Positions 9,756-20,130 of a stretch of DNA of 42,500 bases are shown here, one piece after another; within the stretch, counting starts at the first letter, position 1, and each line of letters starts with the position of its first letter. The DNA is from Apostichopus japonicus (taxonomy: Eukaryota; Echinodermata; Holothuroidea; Aspidochirotida; Stichopodidae). The translations under genes and the position numbers were made by a program. The notes under the pieces were generated by a model. It made no database searches, had not been told where the DNA came from, and saw only the letters and a program-made list of their open reading frames with translations. The stretch is taken from contig NC_092565.1 of assembly GCF_037975245.1 (NCBI RefSeq), positions 25,515 to 68,014 of the forward strand, in the 5' to 3' direction.

Positions 9756-10588
9756 ACCGGTGAAAAACACCTACTTTGGGGGGACCTCAAAAACCTATAG
9801 ACTATACCCCCTTCCCGAAAATTAATGCTACCGTATGAGTTGTCTACACGTAGCTACGACTCTCTTCTCCCACATAACCAAAATTCAGCCCCGTCACATA
9901 CCCTCGGTGGAAAGGAAGGGGTACCGAAAATAGGTATTTTTTTTAACTTTTCAAGACAAAAACACCTATTTTTGGCGCAGATAGAAATCATATATACAAA
10001 GAGCCTTTTCCGGTCAGATAATTACACGAAATTGATGTATGACAATGACGAGGGTGTCTTCTACTACACGTCAAAATTTCATTTCGATGGGTACTTCAGA
10101 GAGGACAGGAGGGGGGGTTGACAAGAGGGGGTTTTCCAACTTTTGCACGTATGAAGAACACGTATTTCTATCGGGTCCTCTGGGACCCTATATCTCCCGA
10201 ACGGAAGCAGGTATGGACCTGGGAGTTGCAGATTTGGACTCCTGGGCATCGATTACCCCCTGTGACGTCATTTTGACCAAATCCATTTTTGGGCAATTTC
10301 GGTAAAAACCGTAAGGGGTACCCCCTTATGGTTTTTTTGGGTGAAAATAATTTTTGTCGCAATGACGGGCAATGTGTATCTTATCTAGTAGTTCTTGACA
10401 CGCTGATCACGAATCTGAAGTTTAATTTTGCATAGCAGGTTTCTCCTGGGTATGTGGAGCCAAAAATCCCCGTGGGGGTGGGGATGGGGACAGGATTGTT
10501 ACCAAAAAGCTCGAACCATACCTAGTCTGGTACTTCGTGAGGCTCTGATTCAGAATCTGAGGTCTATTTTGGCATATCAGGTGTGGTC
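9756..10588. repeat. Array unit 5, decayed and cut by the gene island
   Basis: The unit starts normally but accumulates changes from about 10360. Homology remains recognisable, for example in the CTGGTACTTCGTGAGGCTC region, until about 10585, where unique sequence begins. No subrepeat tail is present. I found no clear target-site duplication at this edge. Confidence 0.75.
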
Positions 10589-11029
10589 CACCGATAACAA
10601 ATGACACTTTTGACACTTGACAATTTGTTGTGGTTTAAATTATGTCCATACCAGGCTACCGTGCACGCCAGCAAGTCTGGATGATACAGAAACAAACACT
10701 CGCAGTAAAAAACATTACCGTTTCCTCAATCAGACAAGATATCGAGAAATTAGGTATGTACTAGTAGATTTCAGAATATAGATCCTTTATTAACGATTTT
10801 AATGCAGGTTTATCGTTACGTTCAGTTTTAGTTAAGAAAGAAGTGTTAGGTTTAGAGCCTAGTCGTCTCCTAACACGCGAGGTCATTAACCAGTAACGTG
10901 GTAAAATAACAACGCTAACACGTTCATGAAATCTACGGAGCAGTTTAAGAACCATTTGGATCACCGTTTCTTACATATTAGGGAAAAGTTACAGATTTGA
11001 ATCGTTCCATTTTTTTTCTTTCTACACAG
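10589..11029 (+). other. Upstream region of the recombinase gene, candidate leader exons
   Basis: This is unique sequence 5' of the gene. A polypyrimidine tract and CACAG acceptor end at 11029, one base before the ATG, implying a spliced leader exon upstream. Candidate exons are 10642-10753 (ATG at 10642, donor AG/GTATGT) and one starting at 10808 (acceptor ATGCAG). Joined, they keep a 66-codon frame open to a stop at 10894-10896. A donor-like GTG/GTAAAA follows at 10901. None of these joins enters the main frame except through a weak donor at 10758, so they may be a 5'-UTR with an upstream frame. No TATA box is evident. Confidence 0.35.
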
Positions 11030-11030
11030 C

Positions 11031-13878
11031 ATGTCAGATTCATCAGAGGAGGAGAATGGGGCTAGGGCAAACCTAGAAAAATGGAGACCCGCCCGAAAAG
11101 AATGCCATTTGTGTCATTCAATGTATGTCAAATTGCCTCGACATTTGAGGGAAAAGCACAAAATTAAGGACCCTCGCAGAGAGATGGCCGACTTTAAAAG
11201 AAGGGAGAAAGCGGGGCGAGCTTTTCTGAAGCAGACAAACCCCATCGAATGCCCGATATGTTTAGAGCTTTTCGGTGATCTGCGAAAGCACCTCTACAGG
11301 ATGCATGACGAAAAAACCAAGAGGGAGAGGTCAAGGATGTGGAAGAAATGTAACGATCTTCCAATGACATCCTCATCTTCATCGGATGAAGAAGAACCGG
11401 CCCCCCAAAAAAGGAAGCGAAAGAGAGAGACGCCCGCAGTAATTGATGAATCCTCGTCATCATCAGCCTCCGAACACGACATCGAGGGGGAGAGAAGCAA
11501 TGAGAAGAAAAAAGCTCCAACCCCTAAAATGGCAAAGAATAAGGAAAAGGTGCAGGAGGAGGAGGAAGAGGAAGAGTTTCGGGAAGAGGAAGAGACAGGG
11601 CAGGAACAGGAGTCGGAAAGTGATGAAGTGTTGGAGATGCAACAGGAGGAGGAGGAACGTCAGGAAGAGGTTGAGGAGGAGGAGGAGGAGGAGGAGGAGG
11701 AGGAGGAGGAGGAGGAGCATGAGGAGGAGGAGGAAGAGCAGGAGGAGGAGGAGGACGAGGAGGACGAGGAGGACGAGGACGAGGAGGACGAGGAGCACGA
11801 GGAGGAGGACGAGTACGAGGAGGGAGAGACGGACAGGGTGATAAAGGACCAAACCTTCATCAAAAACCAGTGTAAAGCGTACAGGAAATGGCTCCAAAGC
11901 CGTGAAGGAGGGTCACTCGATCTGGAAAATTCCGCCGAACTGGTTCGTAAGATAACACGTATGGACCAGTACGGCGACGGCACCATCGAACAGTTCATTA
12001 CAAGAGGTCAAATTAACCGCCTGTTCGCTGAAATGCCAAGCGATCGGGGGCAACAACCGGGGACCGTCGCCGCTTACATCTCGGCATATTTAAAATTTCT
12101 CAAGTGGCTGTTACTTGAGACGAAGATTGCGCCTGTACATTTCCAAGAGGCAAGTAATTGCCTCTCTGGGATAAAGACCTCAGTCTACAAACAGCGTAAG
12201 CAGAGAGAGGGGAGATTAGAGGCCGAGGCAGACGAGCTGCTCATAGACAGCCAAGATATCGACGTAAGTTATATAAGAGGGGAAAATATTAATGCGAGTT
12301 TTGGGTCTCTCGAAGTGGACAACTGAGTTCATAAAAATTCATTGTTCGTTATGTCATTTACTTCGATGTACTCGATCTCTAACAATCGATTTCAAATTAA
12401 TTTTACTCATATTTCACCGTATCTATATTATTTCACAGACATTCAATCGCTCACAATACAAAAAAAATCTGAGGCAAAAATTGAGAAGGACCGACAGACA
12501 GGGCAAAATAGACCAGCAGACGCACGATGACATAAGAAACTACCTGATGCTTGAGGTGGTACTAGCAAACAGGCAAAGGGCATCGGCAGTAGCTAACATG
12601 ACGGTGGAGAATCAGATCAGGGCTAGGAAGCAAAGAAACTCAGAAGGAGAGGATATGTGGACGATGCTGGTCTCCGACCACAAGACGGTGACTACCTACG
12701 GCGCCGCAACCCTAGCATTGAACACAGAGCTGTTTACCGACCTCACCTTTTACATCGAAGAGATAAGGTAAACTTCTCTCCTATTGTAATATGTCATCGG
12801 CACCCCATTAGCTAGCTTCGTAACAAAGTGATAACCCTGACTTTTTCTCACTTTACCAACAGAGGAAGAATGCCCCCAAATCAGTGGGAGACGGTCTTCG
12901 GGCCAATGTGGCTGGTCTACTGGTCAGGAGAGCCGATACAGTCCAAGAGAGTTACTCGTCTCATTAGCTCATCCTGGCTTAACGCCGGACTGAAGAGTCA
13001 AATTTCCACTACATTATTGCGGAAAACTATAGTGTCTAAGGTAAGAAAATACTTGTTAATGAAGATAGTGAACGATATATTGAGAGTAAGCGTGTTTGTC
13101 GTTTCTCTCTTAGCGTTAACATTCTAAACCGGTGTAAATTACTTCATATGTTTTTCATTTTTTTCAGTGCTTCGAAGAACAACCATCAGCACTGAAAACT
13201 CTGGCCAGCCACATGACGCATACTGAAAAGGTACAGCAAAAATATTACCTGGTCAGTCAAAAAAGACAAAATGCTGTAGAAACTGCTGGGGTGATCAGGA
13301 GCGTCACTGAGAAGGTAAGAGTTGTAAAATAAGATTGAGTCTTGAATCATACAGGAAATAATCAAATGTATTAACGGTTTCTTTCTTTGTTATCATACAG
13401 AGCAAGACCCCTACAGTTGGACTTAAGCAACCGGAAAGGTATCTGAAGGGAGCAACTCTGGCAAAAACTGACAAGGTAAATAACCATTCATCAGAAACTG
13501 CAATAAGGAAGAGGGATCGGATGTCTTATGATCTTCTGTTTTATGAATATCTGTTTTTCTCTGTTCTTTGTCTTGCAGAACGAGGACAAAGAATCAACGA
13601 CAAGCGACGGCACTGCGAGTACTTCGAGTCAAATGTGGTCGGGGATCCGACACCGAAAACGACAGAACCCGACAGAATGGACCGACAGCGACGACTTTCT
13701 TCTTCGACTGACTTTTGACGACTTTTTTGCAAACAAAACCACACCGACGACCGACCAAGTACAACAGAAATTGGACCGACACCAGACGACAAAGGCTGCT
13801 TTTCTCAAAAAATTAACCCTCGAACAAATAAGGCAGAAATTAACTTACAAAATTAATAAGTTAATTAAACGTACATGA
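11031..13878 (+). CDS. Zinc-finger tyrosine recombinase, six coding exons
   Basis: Coding exons are 11031-12263, 12439-12767, 12863-13040, 13168-13314, 13401-13475 and 13579-13878. All introns are GT-AG and all joins keep frame, giving 753 codons. Two CX2CX9HX4H fingers (C25, C28, H38, H43; C74, C77, H87, H92) precede a basic KRKRKR motif (about 128), a Glu/Asp tract (174-268), a SAM-like core-binding region (about 279-385) and an integrase-type catalytic domain: box I R458 in RASAVANMTVEN, beta-hairpin K493 in SDHKT, box II R574 in TTLLRK with Thr at the usual His position, H598, and Y606/Y607 as nucleophile. The C-terminus (685-750) is Myb/SANT-like after a basic HRKRQ. It likely cuts and rejoins DNA in the nucleus. 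I place it with Crypton-like or domesticated metazoan recombinases from remembered family patterns. No frameshift or stop is seen. The start follows an acceptor by one base, so an upstream coding exon is possible. Confidence 0.85.
11551..11830 (+). repeat. Coding GAG/GAC microsatellite (acidic tract)
   Basis: A nearly pure purine stretch of GAG, GAA and GAC codons inside exon 1 encodes residues about 174-268. The core at about 11671-11716 is uninterrupted GAG. Length variation between alleles is likely. The long poly-Leu and poly-Ser frames on the other strand and the Arg-rich frame at 11443-11841 are by-products of this composition. Confidence 0.85.
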
Positions 13879-14035
13879 TTTGTTTTGAAATAGCATGGGA
13901 AGGGGAGGGGGTGAGGGAGTTACACTTTGTTATGTTTTTCAAGCTTTTGCATGTGGGGGGGGGGGGAGGGGGAGTTAAAGGTTGAGAGGTTTTTAAGTTT
14001 ATCGTATTATAATAAAGTAAGCAACCACAACATTC
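13879..14035 (+). other. 3' UTR with poly(A) signal AATAAA
   Basis: After the TGA at 13876-13878, a canonical AATAAA lies at 14011-14016. A T/G-rich stretch follows at about 14035-14055, typical of a cleavage region. The UTR also holds a G-run with a single A (about 13954-13972), a possible G-quadruplex. The transcript end is estimated, not seen directly. Confidence 0.65.
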
Positions 14036-14089
14036 CTGTCTCTGTCTTCTTTCCCATTCTGTACAAGTGGACACTCGGGACCTCGGCAT

Positions 14090-14279
14090 GTTCTTTTAAA
14101 AATCCAAAACCATATGCCCAGGAATGTTTGAAACATACTCATTTAAAATGATAGTTTTGAAAAGAGGATACCCAACAGGCGATGCCCTGAAGAGATTGGT
14201 CTGATCTGACAACCGCAGTTGCGATAGTAACGCTCCTAAGTTGAAAAGTCGGCTGTTAACCATATATGATAACACTATT
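14090..14279. repeat. Decayed array tail right of the gene island
   Basis: Homology to subrepeats resumes around CCCAGGAATG (compare about 21487 and 38626) and continues through a mutated X-box region (CAACCGCAGTTGCGATAGTAAC) to the next unit start. Divergence is far higher than in units further right. Confidence 0.7.
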
Positions 14280-15800
14280 ACCGCTGAAAAACACCTATTT
14301 TTTAGGGGGCCTCCGAAACATATAGACTATACCCCCTTCCCTAGTATTAATGCTACCGTGTGAGTTGTCTGCAAGTAGCTATGACTCTTTTCTCCCCAAT
14401 ATCAAAAATTCAGCCCTGTCACATACCCTCAGTGGAAAGGAAGGGGTACCCAAAAGAGTAACTTTTTTAAACTTTTTAAGACAAAAACACCTATTTTGGA
14501 CCAAATAAAAATCATATAGACGAAAAGCTTTTTCCGACCAGATAATTACACGAAATTGGTGTAGGAGAAAGACAAGGGTTTCATATACTCCACGTCAAAC
14601 TGTAATGTCGATGGGTACTTCAGAGAAGACAGGAGGGGGGGGGGGGTCAAAAATAGCGGGAATTCCCGATTTTGCACGTATGAAGAACAGGTAGCCTACT
14701 TCTATCGGGTCCTCTGGGACCCTATATCTCCCGAACGGAAGCAGGTATGGACCTGGGAGTTGCAGATTTGGACTCCTGGGCATCGATTACCCCCTGTGAC
14801 GTCATTTTGATCAAATCCATTTTTGGGCAATTTCGGTAAAAACCGTAAGGGGTACCCCTTATGGTTTTTTTGGGTGAAAATAATTTTTGTCGCAAAGACG
14901 GGCAGTGTGTATCTTTTCTCGTTGTTCTCGACACGCTGAACACGATTTTGAAGTTAATTTTGGAATTAGGCGTTGTGTGGGGGCATGGGGGGCCAAAAAC
15001 CATTGGGAGGGGGGCACGACCCCAAGTGGGTGTCTCCAAAAAAGAACGAAATACACCTGTTCTGGTGCTTCTTGGGGTGCTGATGATGAATCTGAGATTA
15101 TTTTGGCGGTTCGTAGGCGTGGGGAGTGGTGGGGGAATTTAATACCTTCCGGGCGTCCCATGGCGCACGCTACCGAGAGTTTTTTGCTGACTGTTTGTAC
15201 TTTTCCTCAAAATGACCCCCCTACCACCCCGGAGAAGTGACAAACCTAAAAGTTTTATTCTAATTTTGGAAAGGGGACACCCTAGCGGTGGTACCCTTAA
15301 AAGATGGCCGTAATCGGACCCCTCCAGTAACCATGGTAACGCTCCAAAGTAGAAGGGTCGTGATTTTCCCGTACATAGTAACACTAATTATTATGACTTT
15401 TTCGGATTTTTTTCAAACTGACCCCCCTACCACCCCGGAGAAGAGACCCACCTACAGGTTTCATCCTATTTTAGAAAGGGGACACCCTAGCGGTGGTACC
15501 CCGAAAAGATGGCCGTAATCGGACCACCCCAGTAACCATGGTAACGCTCCAGAGTAGAAGAGTCGGGATTTTCCCGTACATAGTAACACTAATTATTATG
15601 GCCTTTTCGGTTTTTTTTCCAAAATGACCCCCCTACCACCCCGGAGAAGAGACCCACCTACAAGTTTTATTCAAATGTGGGAAGGGGACACACTAGCGGT
15701 GACAACCTGAAAATATGGGGGAAATCGGACTGATTCACATAACCATGGTAACGCTCAAAAGTATAAATGTCGGGATTTCGAAAAAACGTTTATAACTACT
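14280..15800. repeat. Array unit 6 (about 1521 bp, first 420 bp decayed)
   Basis: The first part (14280 to about 14700) carries many substitutions, including ACCGCTGAAAAA for ACCGGTGAAAAA and a G-run expansion at about 14634. From about 14705 the sequence is nearly identical to neighbouring units. The sharp change suggests homogenisation stopped at this point. Confidence 0.85.
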
Positions 15801-17314
15801 ACCGGTGAAAAACACCTACTTTGGGGGAGAACCTCAAAAACGTATAGACTATACCCCCTTCCCGAAAATTAATGCTACCGTATGAGTTGTCTACACGTAG
15901 CTACGACTCTTGTCTCCCACATAGCCAAAATTCAGCTCCGTCACATACCCTCGGTGGAAAGGAAGGGGTACCGAAAAGAGGTACTTTTTTAACTTTTCAA
16001 GACAAAAACACCTATTTTTGGCGCAAGTAGAAATCATATAGACAAAGAGCCTTTTCCGGTCAGATAATTACACGAAATTGACGTATGACAAAGACGAGGG
16101 TGTCTTCTACTACACGTCAAAATTTCAATTCGATGGGTACTTCAATGAGGACAGGAGGGGGGTTGAAAAGAGGGGGTTTTCCAACTTTTGCACGTATGAA
16201 GAACACGTATTTCTATCGGGTCCTCTGGGACCCTATATCTCCCGAACGGAAGCAGGTATGGACCTGGGAGTTGCAGATTTGGACTCCTGGGCATCGATTA
16301 CCCCCTGTGACGTCATTTTGATCAAATCCATTTTTGGGCAATTTCGGTAAAAACCGTAAGGGGGTACCCCCTTATGGTTTTTTTGGGTGAAAATAATTTT
16401 TGTCGCAAAGACGGGCAGTGTGTATCTTTTCTGGTTGTTCTCGACACGCTGAACACGATTTTGAAGTTAATTTTGGAATTAGGCGTTGTGTGGGGGCATG
16501 GGGGGCCAAAAACCATTGGGAGGGGGGCACGACCCCAAGTGGGTGTCTCCAAAAAAGAACGAAATACACCTGTTCTGGTGCTTCTTGGGGTGCTGATGAT
16601 GAATCTGAGATTATTTTGGCGGTTCGTAGGCGTGGGGAGTGGTGGGGGAATTTAATACCTTCCGGGCGTCCCATGGCGCACGCTACCGAGAGTTTTTTGC
16701 TGACTGTTTGTACTTTTCCTCAAAATGACCCCCCTACCACCCCGGAGAAGTGACAAACCTAAAAGTTTTATTCTAATTTTGGAAAGGGGACACCCTAGCG
16801 GTGGTACCCTTAAAAGATGGCCGTAATCGGACCACTCCAGTAACCATGGTAACGCTCCAAAGTAGAAGGGTCGTGATTTTCCCGTACATAGTAACACTAA
16901 TTATTATGACTTTTTCGGATTTTTTTCAAACTGACCCCCCTACCACCCCGGAGAAGAGACCCACCTACAGGTTTCATCCTATTTTAGAAAGGGGACACCC
17001 TAGCGGTGGTACCCCGAAAAGATGGCCGTAATCGGACCACCCCAGTAACCATGGTAACGCTCCAGAGTAGAAGAGTCGTGATTTTCCCGTACATAGTAAC
17101 ACTAATTATTATGGCCTTTTCGGTTTTTTTCCAAAATGACCCCCCTACCACCCCGGAGAAGAGACCCACCTACAAGTTTTATTCAAATGTGGGAAGGGGA
17201 CACACTAGCGGTGACAACCTGAAAATATGGGGGAAATCGGACTGATTCACATAACCATGGTAACGCTCAAAAGTATAAATGTCGGGATTTCGAAAAAACG
17301 TTTAAAACTATACT
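15801..17314. repeat. Array unit 7 (1514 bp, three subrepeats)
   Basis: Standard right-arm unit. Its palindrome at about 16350-16380 is extended by one G and one C symmetrically (GGGGGTACCCCC) compared with GGGGTACCCC in most units. Confidence 0.9.
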
Positions 17315-18619
17315 ACCGGTGAAAAACACCTACTTTGGGGGAGAACCTCAAAAACGTATAGACTATACCCCCTTCCCGAAAATTAATGCTACCGTATGAG
17401 TTGTCTACACGTAGCTACGACTCTTGTCTCCCACATAGCCAAAATTCAGCTCCGTCACATACCCTCGGTGGAAAGGAAGGGGTACCGAAAAGAGGTACTT
17501 TTTTAACTTTTCAAGACAAAAACACCTATTTTTGGCGCAAGTAGAAATCATATAGACAAAGAGCCTTTTCCGGTCAGATAATTACACGAAATTGACGTAT
17601 GACAAAGACGAGGGTGTCTTCTACTACACGTCAAAATTTCAATTCGATGGGTACTTCAATGAGGACAGGAGGGGGGTTGAAAAGAGGGGGTTTTCCAACT
17701 TTTGCACGTATGAAGAACACGTATTTCTATCGGGTCCTCTGGGACCCTATATCTCCCGAACGGAAGCAGGTATGGACCTGTGAGTTGCAGATTTGGACTC
17801 CTGGGCATCGATTACCCCCTGTGACGTCATTTTGATCAAATCCATTTTTGGGCAATTTCGGTAAAAACCGTAAGGGGTACCCCTTATGGTTTTTTTGGGT
17901 GAAAATAATTTTTGTCGCAAAGACGGGCAGTGTGTATCTTTTCTGGTTGTTCTCGACACGCTGAACACGATTTTGAAGTTAATTTTGGAATTAGGCGTTG
18001 TGTGGGGGCATGGGGGGCCAAAAACCATTGGGAGGGGGGCACGACCCCAAGTGGGTGTCTCCAAAAAAGAACGAAATACACCTGTTCTGGTGCTTCTTGG
18101 GGTGCTGATGATGAATCTGAGATTATTTTGGCGGTTCGTAGGCGTGGGGAGTGGTGGGGGAATTTAATACCTTCCGGGCGTCCCATGGCGCACGCTACCG
18201 AGAGTTTTTTGCTGACTGTTTGTACTTTTCCTCAAAATGACCCCCCTACCACCCCGGAGAAGTGACAAACCTAAAAGTTTTATTCTAATTTTGGAAAGGG
18301 GACACCCTAGCGGTGGTACCCTTAAAAGATGGCCGTAATCGGAATACTCCAGTAACCATGGTAACGCTCCAAAGTAGAAGGGTCGTGATTTTCCCGTACA
18401 TAGTAACACTAATTATTATGGCCTTTTCGGTTTTTTTCCAAAATGACCCCCCTACCACCCCGGAGAAGAGACCCACCTACAAGTTTTATTCAAATGTGGG
18501 AAGGGGACACACTAGCGGTGACAACCTGAAAATATGGGGGAAATCGGACTGATTCACATAACCATGGTAACGCTCAAAAGTATAAATGTCGGGATTTCGA
18601 AAAAACGTTTATAACTACT
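17315..18619. repeat. Array unit 8 (1305 bp, two subrepeats)
   Basis: One subrepeat shorter than its neighbours, with X-boxes at about 18353 and a variant at about 18558. It is the shortest complete unit. Confidence 0.9.
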
Positions 18620-20130
18620 ACCGGTGAAAAACACCTACTTTGGGGGAGAACCTCAAAAACGTATAGACTATACCCCCTTCCCGAAAATTAATGCTACCGT
18701 ATGAGTTGTCTACACGTAGCTACGACTCTTGTCTCCCACATAGCCAAAATTCAGCTCCGTCACATACCCTCGGTGGAAAGGAAGGGGTACCGAAAAGAGG
18801 TACTTTTTTAACTTTTCAAGACAAAAACACCTATTTTTGGCGCAAGTAGAAATCATATAGACAAAGAGCCTTTTCCGGTCAGATAATTACACGAAATTGA
18901 CGTATGACAAAGACGAGGGTGTCTTCTACTACACGTCAAAATTTCAATTCGATGGGTACTTCAATGAGGACAGGAGGGGGGTTGAAAAGAGGGGGTTTCC
19001 AACTTTTGCACGTATGAAGAACACGTATTTCTATCGGGTCCTCTGGGACCCTATATCTCCCGAACGGAAGCAGGTATGGACCTGGGAGTTGCAGATTTGG
19101 ACTCCTGGGCATCGATTACCCCCTGTGACGTCATTTTAATCAAATCCATTTTTGGGCAATTTCGGTAAAAACCGTAAGGGGTACCCCTTATGGTTTTTTT
19201 GGGTGAAAATAATTTTTGTCGCAAAGACGGGCAGTGTGTATCTTTTCTGGTTGTTCTCGACACGCTGAACACGATTTTGAAGTTAATTTTGGAATTAGGC
19301 GTTGTGTGGGGGCATGGGGGGCCAAAAACCATTGGGAGGGGGGCACGACCCCAAGTGGGTGTCTCCAAAAAAGAACGAAATACACCTGTTCTGGTGCTTC
19401 TTGGGGTGCTGATGATGAATCTGAGATTATTTTGGCGGTTCGTAGGCGTGGGGAGTGGTGGGGGAATTTAATACCTTCCGGGCGTCCCATGGCGCACGCT
19501 ACCGAGAGTTTTTTGCTGACTGTTTGTACTTTTCCTCAAAATGACCCCCCTACCACCCCGGAGAAGTGACAAACCTAAAAGTTTTATTCTAATTTTGGAA
19601 AGGGGACACCCTAGCGGTGGTACCCTTAAAAGATGGCCGTAATCGGACCACTCCAGTAACCATGGTAACGCTCCAAAGTAGAAGGGTCGTGATTTTCCCG
19701 TACATAGTAACACTAATTATTATGACTTTTTCGGATTTTTTTCAAACTGACCCCCCTACCACCCCGGAGAAGAGACCCACCTACAGGTTTCATCCTATTT
19801 TAGAAAGGGGACACCCTAGCGGTGGTACCCCGAAAAGATGGCCGTAATCGGACCACCCCAGTAACCATGGTAACGCTCCAGAGTAGAAGAGTCGTGATTT
19901 TCCCGTACATAGTAACACTAATTATTATGGCCTTTTCGGTTTTTTTCCAAAATGACCCCCCTACCACCCCGGAGAAGAGACCCACCTACAAGTTTTATTC
20001 AAATGTGGGAAGGGGACACACTAGCGGTGACAACCTGAAAATATGGGGGAAATCGGACTGATTCACATAACCATGGTAACGCTCAAAAGTATAAATGTCG
20101 GGATTTCGAAAAAACGTTTATAACTATACT
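18620..20130. repeat. Array unit 9 (1511 bp, three subrepeats)
   Basis: Matches unit 7 closely. It has a small deletion in the GGGGGTTTCCAAC stretch near 18992 that fuses the reading frames used in neighbours, an argument against those frames being coding. Confidence 0.9.

Larger units (their letters stand above)
2692..10588. repeat. Subtelomeric long-unit array, block 1 left arm
   Basis: Head-to-tail long units begin at ACCGGTGAAAAACACC (2692, 4201, 6121, 8041, 9756). Each has a body of about 0.9 kb followed by a tail of 204-207 bp subrepeats, so lengths step by one subrepeat. Subfamily-diagnostic bases in this arm include CATAAACGAACG and GGTTTGGAGACG. Short open frames occur on both strands of every unit but overlap each other, shift with indels and show no domain, so I treat the array as non-coding. 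Confidence 0.93.

Noticed and set aside
10612-10645. Bacterial-type promoter (TTGACA near 10616, TTTAAAT downstream)
   Set aside because: The gene is spliced and eukaryotic; the match is by chance in an AT-rich stretch.
11443-11998. Arg-rich plus-strand and Leu/Ser-rich minus-strand frames over the recombinase exon
   Set aside because: Shadows of the GAG-repeat acidic tract in other frames.
10580-14110. Target-site duplication or terminal repeats bounding a Crypton insertion
   Set aside because: I compared the sequences at both island edges and saw no convincing short direct or inverted repeat; the edges are too decayed to place exactly.
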